From positions 2,666,001-2,730,000 of the forward strand of contig OZ241971.1 of NCBI GenBank assembly GCA_965204155.1: a stretch of DNA of 64,000 bases. The letters run 5' to 3'. Source of the stretch: UBA6522 sp965204155 (GTDB lineage: Bacteria > Pseudomonadota > Gammaproteobacteria > Steroidobacterales > Rariloculaceae). The notes below the pieces were generated by a model. It had not been told where the DNA came from. It worked only from the letters and a program-made list of their open reading frames with translations, and did no database searches. Position 1 is the stretch's first letter. Every line of letters starts with the position of its first letter. Below are positions 42,503 to 51,870 of the stretch, piece after piece. Made by a program: the position numbers and the translations under genes.

Positions 42503-44014
42503 CTACTGTCGGCGTGCCGTGCCGGCTGCGCGTGTCAGCAATTTGCCGAGTGCGCGGCGCAGACGCGCCCCTCCGACGCTCACGGCCGCCAGCAGCAGCA
42601 GCGTCGCCGCGATGGGCTGGCCGAGAAATCCCGACCACTGCTGATCGAAGATGATCAAGGACTGCGCCAGTGAAGTCTCGATCAGCCCGCCGAGGACGAT
42701 GCCCATGATGATCGGCGCGGGTCCGAAGCCGTTTCGCTTCAGCACGTAGCCCACGAGACCCGACAGGATCATGATCCACACGTCCACCATGGATTGATTC
42801 AGGCCGTATGCGCCGACCAGGCAGAGCGCGAAAACCGTGGGCCAGAGAAACGTCCGCGGAACCAGACTGATGCGCGAAAAGACCCTGGCGCCGAACAGGC
42901 CGATGAACAGGAACAGGATGTTGGCCAGCAGCATGGCAAGGAAGATCCCGTAGAGCAGGGTCGGCTGCTCTTCGAACAGGTACGGTCCCGGCCGCAGGCC
43001 CTGCACCTGCAGGCCCCCGAGAATCACCGCAGCGGTGGCGCTGCCCGGTATGCCCAGCGCAAGCGTGGGCACCATGGCGCCGCCGGTGGCCGCGTTGTTG
43101 GCGGCCTCGGGTCCGGCAACGCCCTCGATACTGCCCTTGCCGAATTTCTCGGGCGACCTCGACCACCGCTTGGCTTCGTTGTAGCCGATCATCGCCGCCA
43201 TGGTGCTGCCTTCGGCGGGCAACACGCCGACGAATACGCCGATCCCGCTGGAACGCAGGATCGTGGCGCGCACCCGGCGGAAGTCCTCCCGGGACGGCAG
43301 CCGCAGCGCCGTCATGGCTGCAATGGCCCGCTCCCGGCCCAGGTGGCGGGCCTGGTTCAGCAGCTCCGTGACCGCGAACAGACCGATGAGCACGGGGATG
43401 AATTGCACGCCTTCCAGGAGCTGCGGCACGCCGAAGGTGAATCGCTCCACACCGGTGGTCAGGTCGATCCCCACGGTCGCGATGAGCAACCCGAGACAGC
43501 CCCCGACCAGGTTCTTCAGCGCCGACTCCGCGCCGATGGACGCCAGCATGGAGAGGGCAAATATGCCCAGCGCGAAGTACTCCGGCGGCCCGAAGCTGTA
43601 GGCGATACGCGCCAGCAGCGGCGCCGCCAGCAGCAGGGTCAGCACGCTGATGATGCCGCCGCTCACCGAGGAGACGGCCGCGATGCCCAGCGCGCGGCCC
43701 GCCTCGCCCTTGAGCGCCATGGGGTATCCGTCGAATGCCGTGGCCACGGCCGGCGGTGCTCCGGGGGCGTTGATCAGTACCGCGGTAATGGAACCGCCGA
43801 ACGTGCCGGCGCAGTACAGCGCCGACAACAGCGCGATCGCCGGTACCGGGTCCAGGTACAGCGAGAACGGCAGCAGCAGCGCCACCCCCATGGAAGACGA
43901 CAGGCCCGGCAGCGCGCCGATGATCACCCCGGCGACGGTGCCGGCCACGATAAGGCCCAGCACGACCGGGTCCGTGAGCAGTGAGAACGCGATGCTCAGG
44001 CCGGACGGGTCCAT
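42503..44014 (-). CDS. tctA: Tripartite tricarboxylate transporter large permease TctA
   Basis: In this 503-residue protein with about 11-12 membrane segments, the conserved TctA opening GTVAGVIIGALPGLSSSMGV and the second motif GVLPAEGSTMAAMIGYNEAK are both present. It works with the small subunit TctB and the periplasmic receptor TctC in sodium- or proton-coupled uptake of carboxylates. ATG 44014 follows the TctB stop by eight bases; the longer open frame overlaps tctB and is discarded. The MmgE/PrpD gene follows after about 110 bases on the same strand. Confidence 0.9.
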   Translation of the reverse strand: MDPSGLSIAFSLLTDPVVLGLIVAGTVAGVIIGALPGLSSSMGVALLLPFSLYLDPVPAIALLSALYCAGTFGGSITAVLINAPGAPPAVATAFDGYPMALKGEAGRALGIAAVSSVSGGIISVLTLLLAAPLLARIAYSFGPPEYFALGIFALSMLASIGAESALKNLVGGCLGLLIATVGIDLTTGVERFTFGVPQLLEGVQFIPVLIGLFAVTELLNQARHLGRERAIAAMTALRLPSREDFRRVRATILRSSGIGVFVGVLPAEGSTMAAMIGYNEAKRWSRSPEKFGKGSIEGVAGPEAANNAATGGAMVPTLALGIPGSATAAVILGGLQVQGLRPGPYLFEEQPTLLYGIFLAMLLANILFLFIGLFGARVFSRISLVPRTFLWPTVFALCLVGAYGLNQSMVDVWIMILSGLVGYVLKRNGFGPAPIIMGIVLGGLIETSLAQSLIIFDQQWSGFLGQPIAATLLLLAAVSVGGARLRRALGKLLTRAAGTARRQ

Positions 44015-44022
44015 GATCCGGG

Positions 44023-44553
44023 CTACAGCAGGTTCCAGATCAGGCCGACGGGAAACCGGACGCCCAGCGCGAGGGTGAATACGGCGTAGATCGCTCCCGG
44101 CAGACCCAGGGCCAGCGCGGCGACAAGGCGAAAGCGCCGTTCGCCCCACAACAGGGGCAGCGCAATGGCCACCAGACCCACGGTGAGCAGCGTCCCGACC
44201 AGGGGAATCAGCACGCCCGCGGCGGCAACCAGTCCCGCAGTCGCCCAGAAGACCGGCGGCGGCAGGGCAGTCCCCCCGGCCTTGTCGCTGGAATCCGGCG
44301 GACCACCTGCTGTCGAACGGTCGGCCAGGTCAACGGCGCGCCGGCGAATCCCGCCCGCAAGCAACAGGCCGCCCAGCAGGGCTGCCGTGGCGATCACCAG
44401 TCTCGGAAAGAAAGTCGGCGGCACATTCTGGGACAGGATGGCGGGCACTTCGTCGAAACCGGCGGTCAACCGCCACGCCACCGCGCACACGCCCAGAATG
44501 GCCAGCCCGGCCAGCGAATCCCGGTCGGCCAGCAGGTGCAACGGCCGCTTCAT
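44023..44553 (-). CDS. tctB: Tripartite tricarboxylate transporter small permease TctB
   Basis: This 176-residue protein has four hydrophobic segments (about 15-32, 47-65, 100-118 and 125-170) and the typical TctB start RDSLAGLAILGVCAVAWRL. Its ATG overlaps the tctC stop as ATGA, so the two are translationally coupled. It is essential for transporter function in characterised members. Nothing unusual is seen. Confidence 0.8.
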   Translation of the reverse strand: MKRPLHLLADRDSLAGLAILGVCAVAWRLTAGFDEVPAILSQNVPPTFFPRLVIATAALLGGLLLAGGIRRRAVDLADRSTAGGPPDSSDKAGGTALPPPVFWATAGLVAAAGVLIPLVGTLLTVGLVAIALPLLWGERRFRLVAALALGLPGAIYAVFTLALGVRFPVGLIWNLL

Positions 44554-45515
44554 TCCGCCTGGATGATACCCAGGGCGATCATCGCGCTCCTCGCATCGCG
44601 GTACAGGCGCCGCACCTGGCTGTCCCATTCCTCCCGCCCGGCGACGCTGCCGGGTTCCAGGCCGGATCCCTCCAGGTAGTCCAGGTAGGGCTGCAGGCTC
44701 ATGCCCTCGAGCATGGCCCGTTCCAGGATCCCGATGCGATCCTCGGGCGTACCCGCAAGAACCAGGTAACCCCGGACCGTGGAAAACACCACGTCGTAAC
44801 CCAGCTCAACAGTGGTCGGCACATCCTCGATCCTTCTGACGCGCTCCTCGGACATGACAGCGAGTGCCCGGAAATCGCCCCGCTGAATCTGGTCCAGCGC
44901 TTCGGTGAGGTTGAGCCCTGCGGCGTCGATGCTGCCGCCCATCAGGTTGGTCACGATCTCCCCGCCGCCGGCAAACGGCACGACACTCAGTTGAGCGCCG
45001 GTCCGGTCCGCCAGCGTTGCACCGGCGATGTGGTCCACACCGCCGATCTGCGTTGTACCCCACTTGATGGGCCGCGCCCGGCCCAGTTCCACCAGTTCCG
45101 CCAGTGTCGTCACGTCGCTGTCGGCGCGCACCATGACCACGATGGGATCGTCCGCGGCCCTGGCCACGCCGACCACGTCGTCAATACTCAGCGGACCCTG
45201 CCCGCGGGCCATGGCGAACAGGTGCGTCGGGGTAATGGCCAGCAGCGTATGCCCGTCCCGCGGCCGGCTGTTGACGTAGCTCATGGCGACCACACCGCCG
45301 CCGCCCGTGCGCGGCAACACGCTCAGGTCGGCATCCAGGGCGGTGCGCATGCCACGGGCCACCGCCCGCGCCGTCGCGTCCGTGCCGCCACCGGGCGAGG
45401 CATGCGTGACGATGTCGATGGGGCGTTCCGGAAAGTCGGTCTGGGCGCCCGCAAACGGCGCTGCTAGGCTCAGCAGAATCGCGCCAATGCGCCCCATCGG
45501 ATGCGTAGGAGTCAT
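44550..45515 (-). CDS. tctC: TctC/Bug-family periplasmic substrate-binding protein
   Basis: This 321-residue protein has a signal peptide (IGAILLSLAAPFAGA) followed by the Bug-family start FPERPIDIVTHASPGGGTDA. The conserved KWGTTQIGGVDH and GGEIVTNLMGGSIDAA regions line the ligand pocket. It delivers a carboxylate to TctAB. The ATG at 45515 gives a normal signal peptide length. It is the first gene of the operon, so the promoter should lie at 45516 or beyond, in the AT-rich gap. Confidence 0.85.
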   Translation of the reverse strand: MTPTHPMGRIGAILLSLAAPFAGAQTDFPERPIDIVTHASPGGGTDATARAVARGMRTALDADLSVLPRTGGGGVVAMSYVNSRPRDGHTLLAITPTHLFAMARGQGPLSIDDVVGVARAADDPIVVMVRADSDVTTLAELVELGRARPIKWGTTQIGGVDHIAGATLADRTGAQLSVVPFAGGGEIVTNLMGGSIDAAGLNLTEALDQIQRGDFRALAVMSEERVRRIEDVPTTVELGYDVVFSTVRGYLVLAGTPEDRIGILERAMLEGMSLQPYLDYLEGSGLEPGSVAGREEWDSQVRRLYRDARSAMIALGIIQAE

Positions 45516-46679
45516 GGCGGCAACTCTAACCCGGATGCCTGCCGCGGCCAACAATGTGCGCGCGCTGTCTGGCCCGACGCAGCAGATTGCGCCACTACCG
45601 CAGCCGGTAGCGGAAAATCCCGTAGCGCCTGCGCTGACGAGGACCGATCCGGCCGGTGCGCCGATTATCCTGTCAAGCGCGCCAACGACCCGGACTTCGT
45701 GAGGCCGGTCGGGGCGGACTCAGTCGCGAGTGTCGATGAGAGCGGCCCGCGCCCCACGGTTGTTCCCGGCGAAACGTGCGCCGCCCGATGCGGCCGGAGC
45801 CGTAGCCGGCAGCCTCCCGGAACCGAAGCGGTCTCCACGCCTTCTGCCGAGTCATCGGGCACAGGCGCCACCGAGCGAGCGGACAATACCGCTCGGCAGC
45901 GTTCCAGCTGACATTGCGAAACCGCAGTTGCCCGGTAGCCCCGGATCTGTCTGACAAGAATCTCATGGCCCGGTGGTGCCTCCTGTTGCCTGGTGAATCT
46001 TCGCTTCCAGGGCTTATGTATTGCCGTAGTGAAATTGCATGGTGCCAAGTTTCAATTGAAAAACCAATGCTGTTTTCTCTTTGTTTGACAGAGAAACTAA
46101 ATCGCCATCCATTGGAAAACTCCTGCATGTTTCAATTAATTGATGTTTGTCCAGTTTGCAGCCGCAACTGCTGGAGTAGCATCAACACAAGCAGATTGTC
46201 CGTCAACCGCTATGGCTAATGAAGCAAACCAAAACTTGTCAACTGTCCTCTCTTGAAAGCGAATTGAATTGTCACTTTTGGGAAAAGCCAATAAATCCTG
46301 TTGCGACTGCAATCGTGAATTTGCCTTGAAAACAGCGTTCCCGCGTAGCACTTGTACTCTCAAGAGTGGACATCTTCCGTGGTTTTCCTGACGTGAATCG
46401 AAACTGGTGATCCCCATTCAACAGTGATCAGACGACAAGCTTTCCTTCGAATAATCCATATCTTGATGGTGGCCATTCGTTATGTTTTTCGATGACTGCA
46501 GACTGTTGAGATGTGCAAACGATCCAAATTTTGGACGGACACCCCCTTTGCGTTCGTTACAATTGACGAATTCCAGAGCACCTTCTGTGAGAAATTCGAT
46601 CATTCCGATGCCTTTATGTTTTGGGAGGAAATCACATGAACCATCGCACCCATCCAATCCGATTTTGGGGAAGTCATTC
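45516..46679. other. Gene-poor, partly AT-rich region
   Basis: About 1.16 kb. The first 400 bases are GC-rich and the rest (about 45980-46660) clearly AT-rich, with short palindromic words such as TTTCAATTGAAA near 46048. No protein is recognised in either strand. The left end of the ISNCY element and the tctC promoter should lie here but cannot be pinpointed. Confidence 0.45.
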
Positions 46680-47807
46680 ATGACGTTTGAATACCTTTAC
46701 AGAGCCTGGAAGTCCCGAAGGGTGACCCAGGCAGTTGCGGCGAAATTGCTCGGTGTGAGCGACCGTACGTTTCGTCGATACGTGCATCGCTTCGAGAGCA
46801 GTGGACCGGAGGGACTGATCGACAAGCGCGTGCTGCGCCGCTCCCCGCGGCGGGCGCCGCTGGACGAGGTCGCAGACGTGGTCAATGCATACAACAAGCA
46901 GCACGAGGGCTGGAACGTCAAGCAGTTCTACTCCTGGTACCGCGATACCGGCGGGCGTCGCAGCTACAACTGGGTACGGCTGCAACTCCAGGACGCGGGT
47001 GCCGTGAAGAGACTGCCTCGGCGGGGGGTGCACCGTACGCGCTTCGATCGCGCGCCCCTGCCGGGACTCAGACTTCACCAGGATAGTAACCGCCACGATT
47101 GGCTGGCCGGCCGGAGCTGTGACCTCGTGGTGACGCTGGATGACGCCACGGGTGAGCACTATTCGATGTCACTATGGGAACGGGCGGGTACCCGGAGCAG
47201 CTTTGTGGGCGTTCGCGACGTGCTTGAGCGCAAGGGATTTTTCTGCTCGCTGTACACGGACCGGACCTCGCACTATCGATACAAGGGCAAGTCGCCGGCA
47301 GCGGAAAAAAAGAAAACCGGAAATCGCACGCAGACCGAACGGGCGATGATGGAATTGGGAGTGAGACTGATTGCAACCCGCTCCTCGCAGGTTCGCGCCC
47401 GCTGCCAACGCGTGTTTCAAACGCATTTGGATCGGTTGCCGGCGGAATTGGCCGCTCAGGGAATCACGGAATTCGACGCAGCCAACCGCTATCTCGAAGA
47501 GGTCTATCTGCCCGCGTACAACGAGGCGTTCCAGCAGGTCGCTCAGAAGGAGGGCTCTGCGTTCGAGCCCTGCACGAATCCGGATCAACTGGACGACATC
47601 CTGTGCGAGCAGTACTGGAGGGTCGTGCGCAGGGACAACCGCGTACGCTTCAAGAGTCTCCTGCTGAGGCTTCCGACCGATCGTCCGGGGTGCAGGATGG
47701 CCAGCACCCGGGTCAGGGTTCGGCATCATCTGGATGGTACCGTGTCGGTTTCCAACGGGATCCGTCGACTGGCCAGATTCGATGCCGCCGGCCACCTCAT
47801 CGACTGA
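46680..47807 (+). CDS. ISNCY-family transposase
   Basis: In this 375-residue protein the N-terminal helix-turn-helix (RRVTQAVAAKLLGVSDRTFR, RFESSGPEGLIDKR) is followed by an integrase core with LVVTLDDATGEHYSMSLWE, FCSLYTDRTSHY and a later Glu-rich helix, in the DDE order. GGGGAAG lies seven bases before ATG 46680, while the upstream open frame from 46482 is AT-rich and unlike a transposase. The frame is intact, so the element may be active. Terminal inverted repeats could not be identified by eye. Confidence 0.8.
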   Translation: MTFEYLYRAWKSRRVTQAVAAKLLGVSDRTFRRYVHRFESSGPEGLIDKRVLRRSPRRAPLDEVADVVNAYNKQHEGWNVKQFYSWYRDTGGRRSYNWVRLQLQDAGAVKRLPRRGVHRTRFDRAPLPGLRLHQDSNRHDWLAGRSCDLVVTLDDATGEHYSMSLWERAGTRSSFVGVRDVLERKGFFCSLYTDRTSHYRYKGKSPAAEKKKTGNRTQTERAMMELGVRLIATRSSQVRARCQRVFQTHLDRLPAELAAQGITEFDAANRYLEEVYLPAYNEAFQQVAQKEGSAFEPCTNPDQLDDILCEQYWRVVRRDNRVRFKSLLLRLPTDRPGCRMASTRVRVRHHLDGTVSVSNGIRRLARFDAAGHLID

Positions 47808-47933
47808 TGCCCGTTCCGCACCCGGCTGCACTCAAGGGTCCGGGTTCCCGTGTCCGGAACTACTCCATGGGCGCCCGCAACCTATAAGATAGGCACCCGG
47901 TTGAAACAATACGCGCCGCGCGCGGGAGTTGTC

Positions 47934-49337
47934 ATGAACAGATGGTTGGTTGCATTGGTTGCCGCGCTTCCCTTCGCCGGCGTCTGCCAGGACCGATACC
48001 CGGTCGACTGGGCGCAGGTGGAATCCGAATCGCTGCACCACTTTGAGGCGCTGTTGCGCATCGACACGACCAACCCACCGGGCAACGAAACCGAGGTAGC
48101 CGTCTACCTGCGGGATGCGCTCGCGGCCGAAGGCATCGAAGGCCGCTTGTACGCCATGGTGCCGGGCCGCGACAATTTCGTCACGCGCATCCGGGGCAAC
48201 GGTTCTAAGGAGCCGGTCCTGGTGATGGGCCACACCGACGTGGTCGGCGTGCAGCGGGAGAACTGGTCGGTGGAGCCGTTCGACGCCGTGCGCCGCGACG
48301 GCTACATCTACGGCCGCGGTTCGCTTGACGACAAGGACAACGTCACCGCGGGACTGATGCTGATGCTCATGCTCAAGCGCGCCGGCGTGGAACTGGACCG
48401 GGACGTGATCTTCCTGGGCGAAGCCGGCGAGGAAGGCACGCCCGAGGTGGGCGTGGATTTCATGGTCAACGAGCACTGGGACGAGGTACGCGCCCAGTAC
48501 TGCCTTGCCGAGGGCGGCACCGCGGTGGCCCGGGAAGGCGTCGTCGAATACGTCTCCATCGCCACTACCGAAAAGTACCCCATGCGCGTGCGGCTGGTCG
48601 CCCGCGGGACTTCGGGTCACGGCTCCGTACCCAGGGTGGACAATGCGCTGGCCGCGCTGGCGGGTGCGGTGGCGAAACTCTCCGAGTGGCGGCCTCCCAT
48701 GCGGTTGAACCAAACCACGCGCGCCTACTTCCAGCGGCTCGCGGATATCAGCGACGAAGAATCCGCACAACGCTACCGGGGCCTGCTGGAACCCTCGGAG
48801 CAAGCCGCCATCCAGCATTACCTGGCACAGCACGAACCCCAGCACAACGCGCTGCTGCGCACCGGCGTGGCGCCCACCATCCTGAGCGGCGGGTTCCGCC
48901 GAAACGTCATTCCATCCCAGGCCGAGGCCATGCTCGACGTGCGTGCGCTACCGGACGAGAACCCCGAAGAGTTCTACGCCCACATGGCCGCGGTCATCAA
49001 CAATCCCAACGTGGAGATCGTCCCGCAACCCATCTACCGCCCGGCAGGTCCCCCCTCGCCCATCGACAATGAGATGTTCCAGGTCATCGAGTCGGTCAGT
49101 GAACGCTTGTTTCCCGAGGCAGTGGTACTCCCGACGATGCTCACCGGCGCCACGGACATGGCGCAGGTGCGGGCGAAGGGCGTGGCCTGCTACGGTTTCG
49201 GCCCGGTCCGGCACGAGGAGGATCTGAGTGCCGGCGGCGGCGCCCACGGCGACGACGAACGGATTCCCGAAGACTCGCTGCTGACGCTGGTACAGTTTCT
49301 CTGGTATTCGGTTCTGGGAATCGCTGCCTCACCCTGA
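47934..49337 (+). CDS. Secreted M20 family metallopeptidase
   Basis: In this 467-residue protein a signal peptide (WLVALVAALPFAGVCQ) precedes the M20 fold. Metal ligands and catalytic residues are seen in order: H100 in VMGHTDVVG, D102, D132 in GRGSLDDKDN, E166-E167 in GEAGEEGTPE, and a C-terminal His in GGGAHGDDE. The lid domain contains GTSGHGSVPR with its substrate-contacting His. M20 enzymes remove acyl or amino-acid groups as aminoacylases or dipeptidases. The ATG at 47934 has GGGAG six bases before it and gives a standard signal peptide. Confidence 0.9.
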   Translation: MNRWLVALVAALPFAGVCQDRYPVDWAQVESESLHHFEALLRIDTTNPPGNETEVAVYLRDALAAEGIEGRLYAMVPGRDNFVTRIRGNGSKEPVLVMGHTDVVGVQRENWSVEPFDAVRRDGYIYGRGSLDDKDNVTAGLMLMLMLKRAGVELDRDVIFLGEAGEEGTPEVGVDFMVNEHWDEVRAQYCLAEGGTAVAREGVVEYVSIATTEKYPMRVRLVARGTSGHGSVPRVDNALAALAGAVAKLSEWRPPMRLNQTTRAYFQRLADISDEESAQRYRGLLEPSEQAAIQHYLAQHEPQHNALLRTGVAPTILSGGFRRNVIPSQAEAMLDVRALPDENPEEFYAHMAAVINNPNVEIVPQPIYRPAGPPSPIDNEMFQVIESVSERLFPEAVVLPTMLTGATDMAQVRAKGVACYGFGPVRHEEDLSAGGGAHGDDERIPEDSLLTLVQFLWYSVLGIAASP

Positions 49338-49342
49338 TGGGC

Positions 49343-49486
49343 GGGTAGGTACCTGCGGACAGCCCTTCCGCGCTAAACCAAGCCCGCCATCCCTGGCGGG
49401 CTTGGATCGGCGCTCGGCGCTCCCGCCATCCTTGGCTCCGCGCCGAGCACACGACGCGCGGACGGGCTGTCCGCAGGCACCTACCC
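49343..49486. repeat. 31-base inverted repeat enclosing two hairpins
   Basis: Outer arms 49343-49373 and 49456-49486 are complementary at 29 of 31 positions. Between them lie a perfect 12-bp hairpin (CCAAGCCCGCCA, 49378-49389, with 49394-49405, loop TCCC) and a 9-bp hairpin (GCTCGGCGC, 49412-49420, with 49440-49448). Together they predict a three-way junction. The position between two convergent genes would allow use as a bidirectional terminator, although no T-run follows. It may also belong to a dispersed intergenic repeat family or be a structured RNA. Confidence 0.8.
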
Positions 49487-49507
49487 TCAGAGGTTGAAGC
49501 GGAAACC

Positions 49508-49903
49508 CTAGTCCCACTCCTTCTCGACGCCCGCCGGGTTGGTGAGGAAGCCGAGGAGGCAGCCGTTGGAGCCGTCGCGAAGCTGGTGGCACCGCACCGA
49601 GACGGTGTCGCCGACCTTGACCTCGTCGGGTTCGATGCCGCTTCGGACCAGACCCGTGGCCCCGGCGGATTCCAGCGCCCAGACGGCGGACTCGCCGTCG
49701 TCGCCGGTCACTTCGAGGTAGATCCAGGTATGGGGGTTGATCCAGTGCAACTGGGTGACCCTTCCCGTCAGGTGGGTGTACTCGGTCATCTCGTAGTTGC
49801 CGTGGGAATGGTGCGCCACGGCCGGTACGGTCATGCAGGCCGCCGCAGCGGCGGCAGCCAGTGAGTGAAATCGTCGTGTTGGCCTGATCGTCTTCAAGTG
49901 CAT
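49508..49903 (-). CDS. DUF6152 family secreted protein
   Basis: In this 131-residue protein a signal peptide (SLAAAAAAACMTVPAVA) is followed by HHSHGNYEMTEY, LTGRVTQLHWINPHTWIYLE and DTVSVRCHQLRDGSNG, the conserved pattern of DUF6152 (an HHS motif, NPH in the first beta-hairpin). The function is unknown; in this window both family members lie near dehydrogenase or envelope genes. It is convergent with the M20 peptidase across the structured repeat. Confidence 0.75.
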   Translation of the reverse strand: MHLKTIRPTRRFHSLAAAAAAACMTVPAVAHHSHGNYEMTEYTHLTGRVTQLHWINPHTWIYLEVTGDDGESAVWALESAGATGLVRSGIEPDEVKVGDTVSVRCHQLRDGSNGCLLGFLTNPAGVEKEWD

Positions 49904-49967
49904 TTCGGTCTCCCGATGTTGCGTTACGCCTTCGCTGCCGCGTGCGGCAGATCAATGAGTCTTGGCG

Positions 49968-50615
49968 CTAGTCCGCCTGCGTGTCCAGGTTTCTGCCGGA
50001 GGGGGCGCCGCGCACCTTGATGGCCTCGGCGAAATTCTGGTATCGAATCCGGTCTCCGTTGCCGTCGATGAATTCCAGGCTCTGCTGGAACTGGCCGGCC
50101 GGCGGCGTGCCCGGCTGGATCGTGGCTTCAACGATGTACAGATGGCTGTCATGCAGGTAGATGGCCGCGTAGGTGCGCGTCTGGTCCGGATTCACCATGT
50201 GCAACTGGTGGCCCTCCACGCGATCGATGTAGTGGTAAGCGTCGTAGACGATTTCTCCTCCCCGGCTGCGCAGGTTGGCTGCCGCATAGGCCACCGACGC
50301 GCGGATATCCACTTCCCAGTAGAGCAGGTAGTCGGCCTCCGTTCTGGCGCGCTCGGTATGGATCCTCAGGGAGTCGGTGTAGTCCACTACCGTGACCGAG
50401 AAGCGGCTGCCGCCGCCGTCCTCGTAGCTGTAGACGCGCGCAGGGAAAGTCGCACGGTATTCCGAGGCGTAACTGATCTCCTCGACCTGGAACTCTCCCG
50501 GGGTATGGATTCGAAAGCGGTCCTGCTGGCTGGTGTATTGATGCCAGTTCTGCGCTCCCGCCGGGCCTGCGGCGAGCGGCAGCAGCACTGCGAGCGGCCA
50601 GGCTGATCTGCTCAT
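49968..50615 (-). CDS. Hypothetical secreted protein
   Basis: This 215-residue protein has a signal peptide (WPLAVLLPLAAGPAGAQ) and a mature part rich in Tyr and acidic residues (SYASEYRATFPARVYSYED, YLHDSHLYIVEATIQPG) that looks beta-rich. No catalytic motif is recognised. The DUF6152 gene lies 64 bases downstream on the same strand, so the two may form an operon of exported proteins. Confidence 0.65.
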   Translation of the reverse strand: MSRSAWPLAVLLPLAAGPAGAQNWHQYTSQQDRFRIHTPGEFQVEEISYASEYRATFPARVYSYEDGGGSRFSVTVVDYTDSLRIHTERARTEADYLLYWEVDIRASVAYAAANLRSRGGEIVYDAYHYIDRVEGHQLHMVNPDQTRTYAAIYLHDSHLYIVEATIQPGTPPAGQFQQSLEFIDGNGDRIRYQNFAEAIKVRGAPSGRNLDTQAD

Positions 50616-50695
50616 TTTTCTGCTTCCGAGGTTACGTGCGTAGATTTTGCCAGAAACCCCGCGGCATTGTCCCCGGCGCAGCGGTTACACGGCGT

Positions 50696-51778
50696 TCATG
50701 TACTCACCAGGTCGCGGTAGAGCGATGCGGTCCGGTCAATGGTGTCCTCGATCCTGAAGTGCGTTCGAATTCGTTCCCGTGCTGCGGCGCCCACTCGATT
50801 CCGCAGTTCCGGGTCGTCGTGGAAGCGGCGAATGGCGCGGGCGATGGCGGCCGGATCGCGGGCCGGGATCACCAGGCCGCTGGTCCCGTCGATCACCAGT
50901 TCCGGGCTGCCGCCGATGTCGGTGACAATGGGCGGAGTCGAATACGCCATGGCCTCGATCACCGATCGGGGCAGGCCCTCCCGCTTGATGGACGGCAGCA
51001 CGGCCACATCGCACGCGGCCGAAACGGCAGGGGCTTCGGTGAGGTAGCCTGTGCGAAGGATTCTGGCGGTTGCCGGACTCGCCGCGATGCGCCGGCGCAG
51101 CCTGGCGGAGTCCATGTTGCCCACCAGCAGCAAGCGGACATTCCCCGGCAGCGCCGACATGGCCTCGACCAGCAGTTCGATGCCCTTGCGGGGCCGGTAG
51201 TTGGCCACGCAGACCACGCTAAAGGCGCCTGCCGGGACGCCCAGCGCACGCAGGTCGGCCGGGGGGTCGGTGTACCAGTCCAGGCTGTGCCCCTTGCGGA
51301 TGGTGACCAGCTTTTCCGCGGGAACTCGCAACCGGGCGGGCCGCATGTTCAGAAAGTGATCGCGGACCGCATCGGCGACGCAGACGATGCGATCGATTCG
51401 GGGATTGAGATAGCGGCGCCAGGAGACGGGGTCCAGGAAACTGACGTTGCCGACGATGCCGCGATACACGACGATCCGCACGGGCAGTCCGCGGGACGCC
51501 CGCAAGCCGACTTCCAGCGCCCGGTTGCCGAACAGGTGCAGCAGGTCGTAGCGGCCGCGCTGCAATTCCGCGCGCAGCCGGCGGGCGCCTGCGGTCGAAC
51601 GGCTGCGACCGGCGGGAATGTCCAGCAGCGGCACACGGGCGGCGCGCAGTATTTCGTTGGCTGCGCCGGAATGGGTCCGCACCGCCGAGAGGTCGATCCC
51701 TGCGCGGCGCAGGCCGACGAACATGGCGGTCGTCGGCCTGTCCGCGTCCGCGGTTATGCAAAGTGCACGGATGGTCAC
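50696..51778 (-). CDS. Glycosyltransferase family 4 protein
   Basis: In this 360-residue protein the C-terminal Rossmann domain has the GT4 nucleotide-sugar motif: VVCVANYRPRKGIELLVEAM, then AVLPSIKREGLPRSVIEAMA with the E-x7-E arrangement, and PPIVTDIGGSPELV. The N-terminal acceptor domain carries DLLHLFGNRALEVGLR. It would transfer a sugar onto a lipid or polysaccharide acceptor at the inner membrane. It starts with GTG at 51778. The divergent GT9 gene immediately upstream suggests a shared role in lipopolysaccharide or another surface glycan. Confidence 0.85.
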   Translation of the reverse strand: MTIRALCITADADRPTTAMFVGLRRAGIDLSAVRTHSGAANEILRAARVPLLDIPAGRSRSTAGARRLRAELQRGRYDLLHLFGNRALEVGLRASRGLPVRIVVYRGIVGNVSFLDPVSWRRYLNPRIDRIVCVADAVRDHFLNMRPARLRVPAEKLVTIRKGHSLDWYTDPPADLRALGVPAGAFSVVCVANYRPRKGIELLVEAMSALPGNVRLLLVGNMDSARLRRRIAASPATARILRTGYLTEAPAVSAACDVAVLPSIKREGLPRSVIEAMAYSTPPIVTDIGGSPELVIDGTSGLVIPARDPAAIARAIRRFHDDPELRNRVGAAARERIRTHFRIEDTIDRTASLYRDLVST

Positions 51779-51870
51779 GGCGCGAGAATGGCAAGCAGCG
51801 CCGGCGCCGTCAACGCGGCCGGGCGCGCCGGTGCAGTATCATTCCGGATTCGTCCGCAACGTCGATCCTC

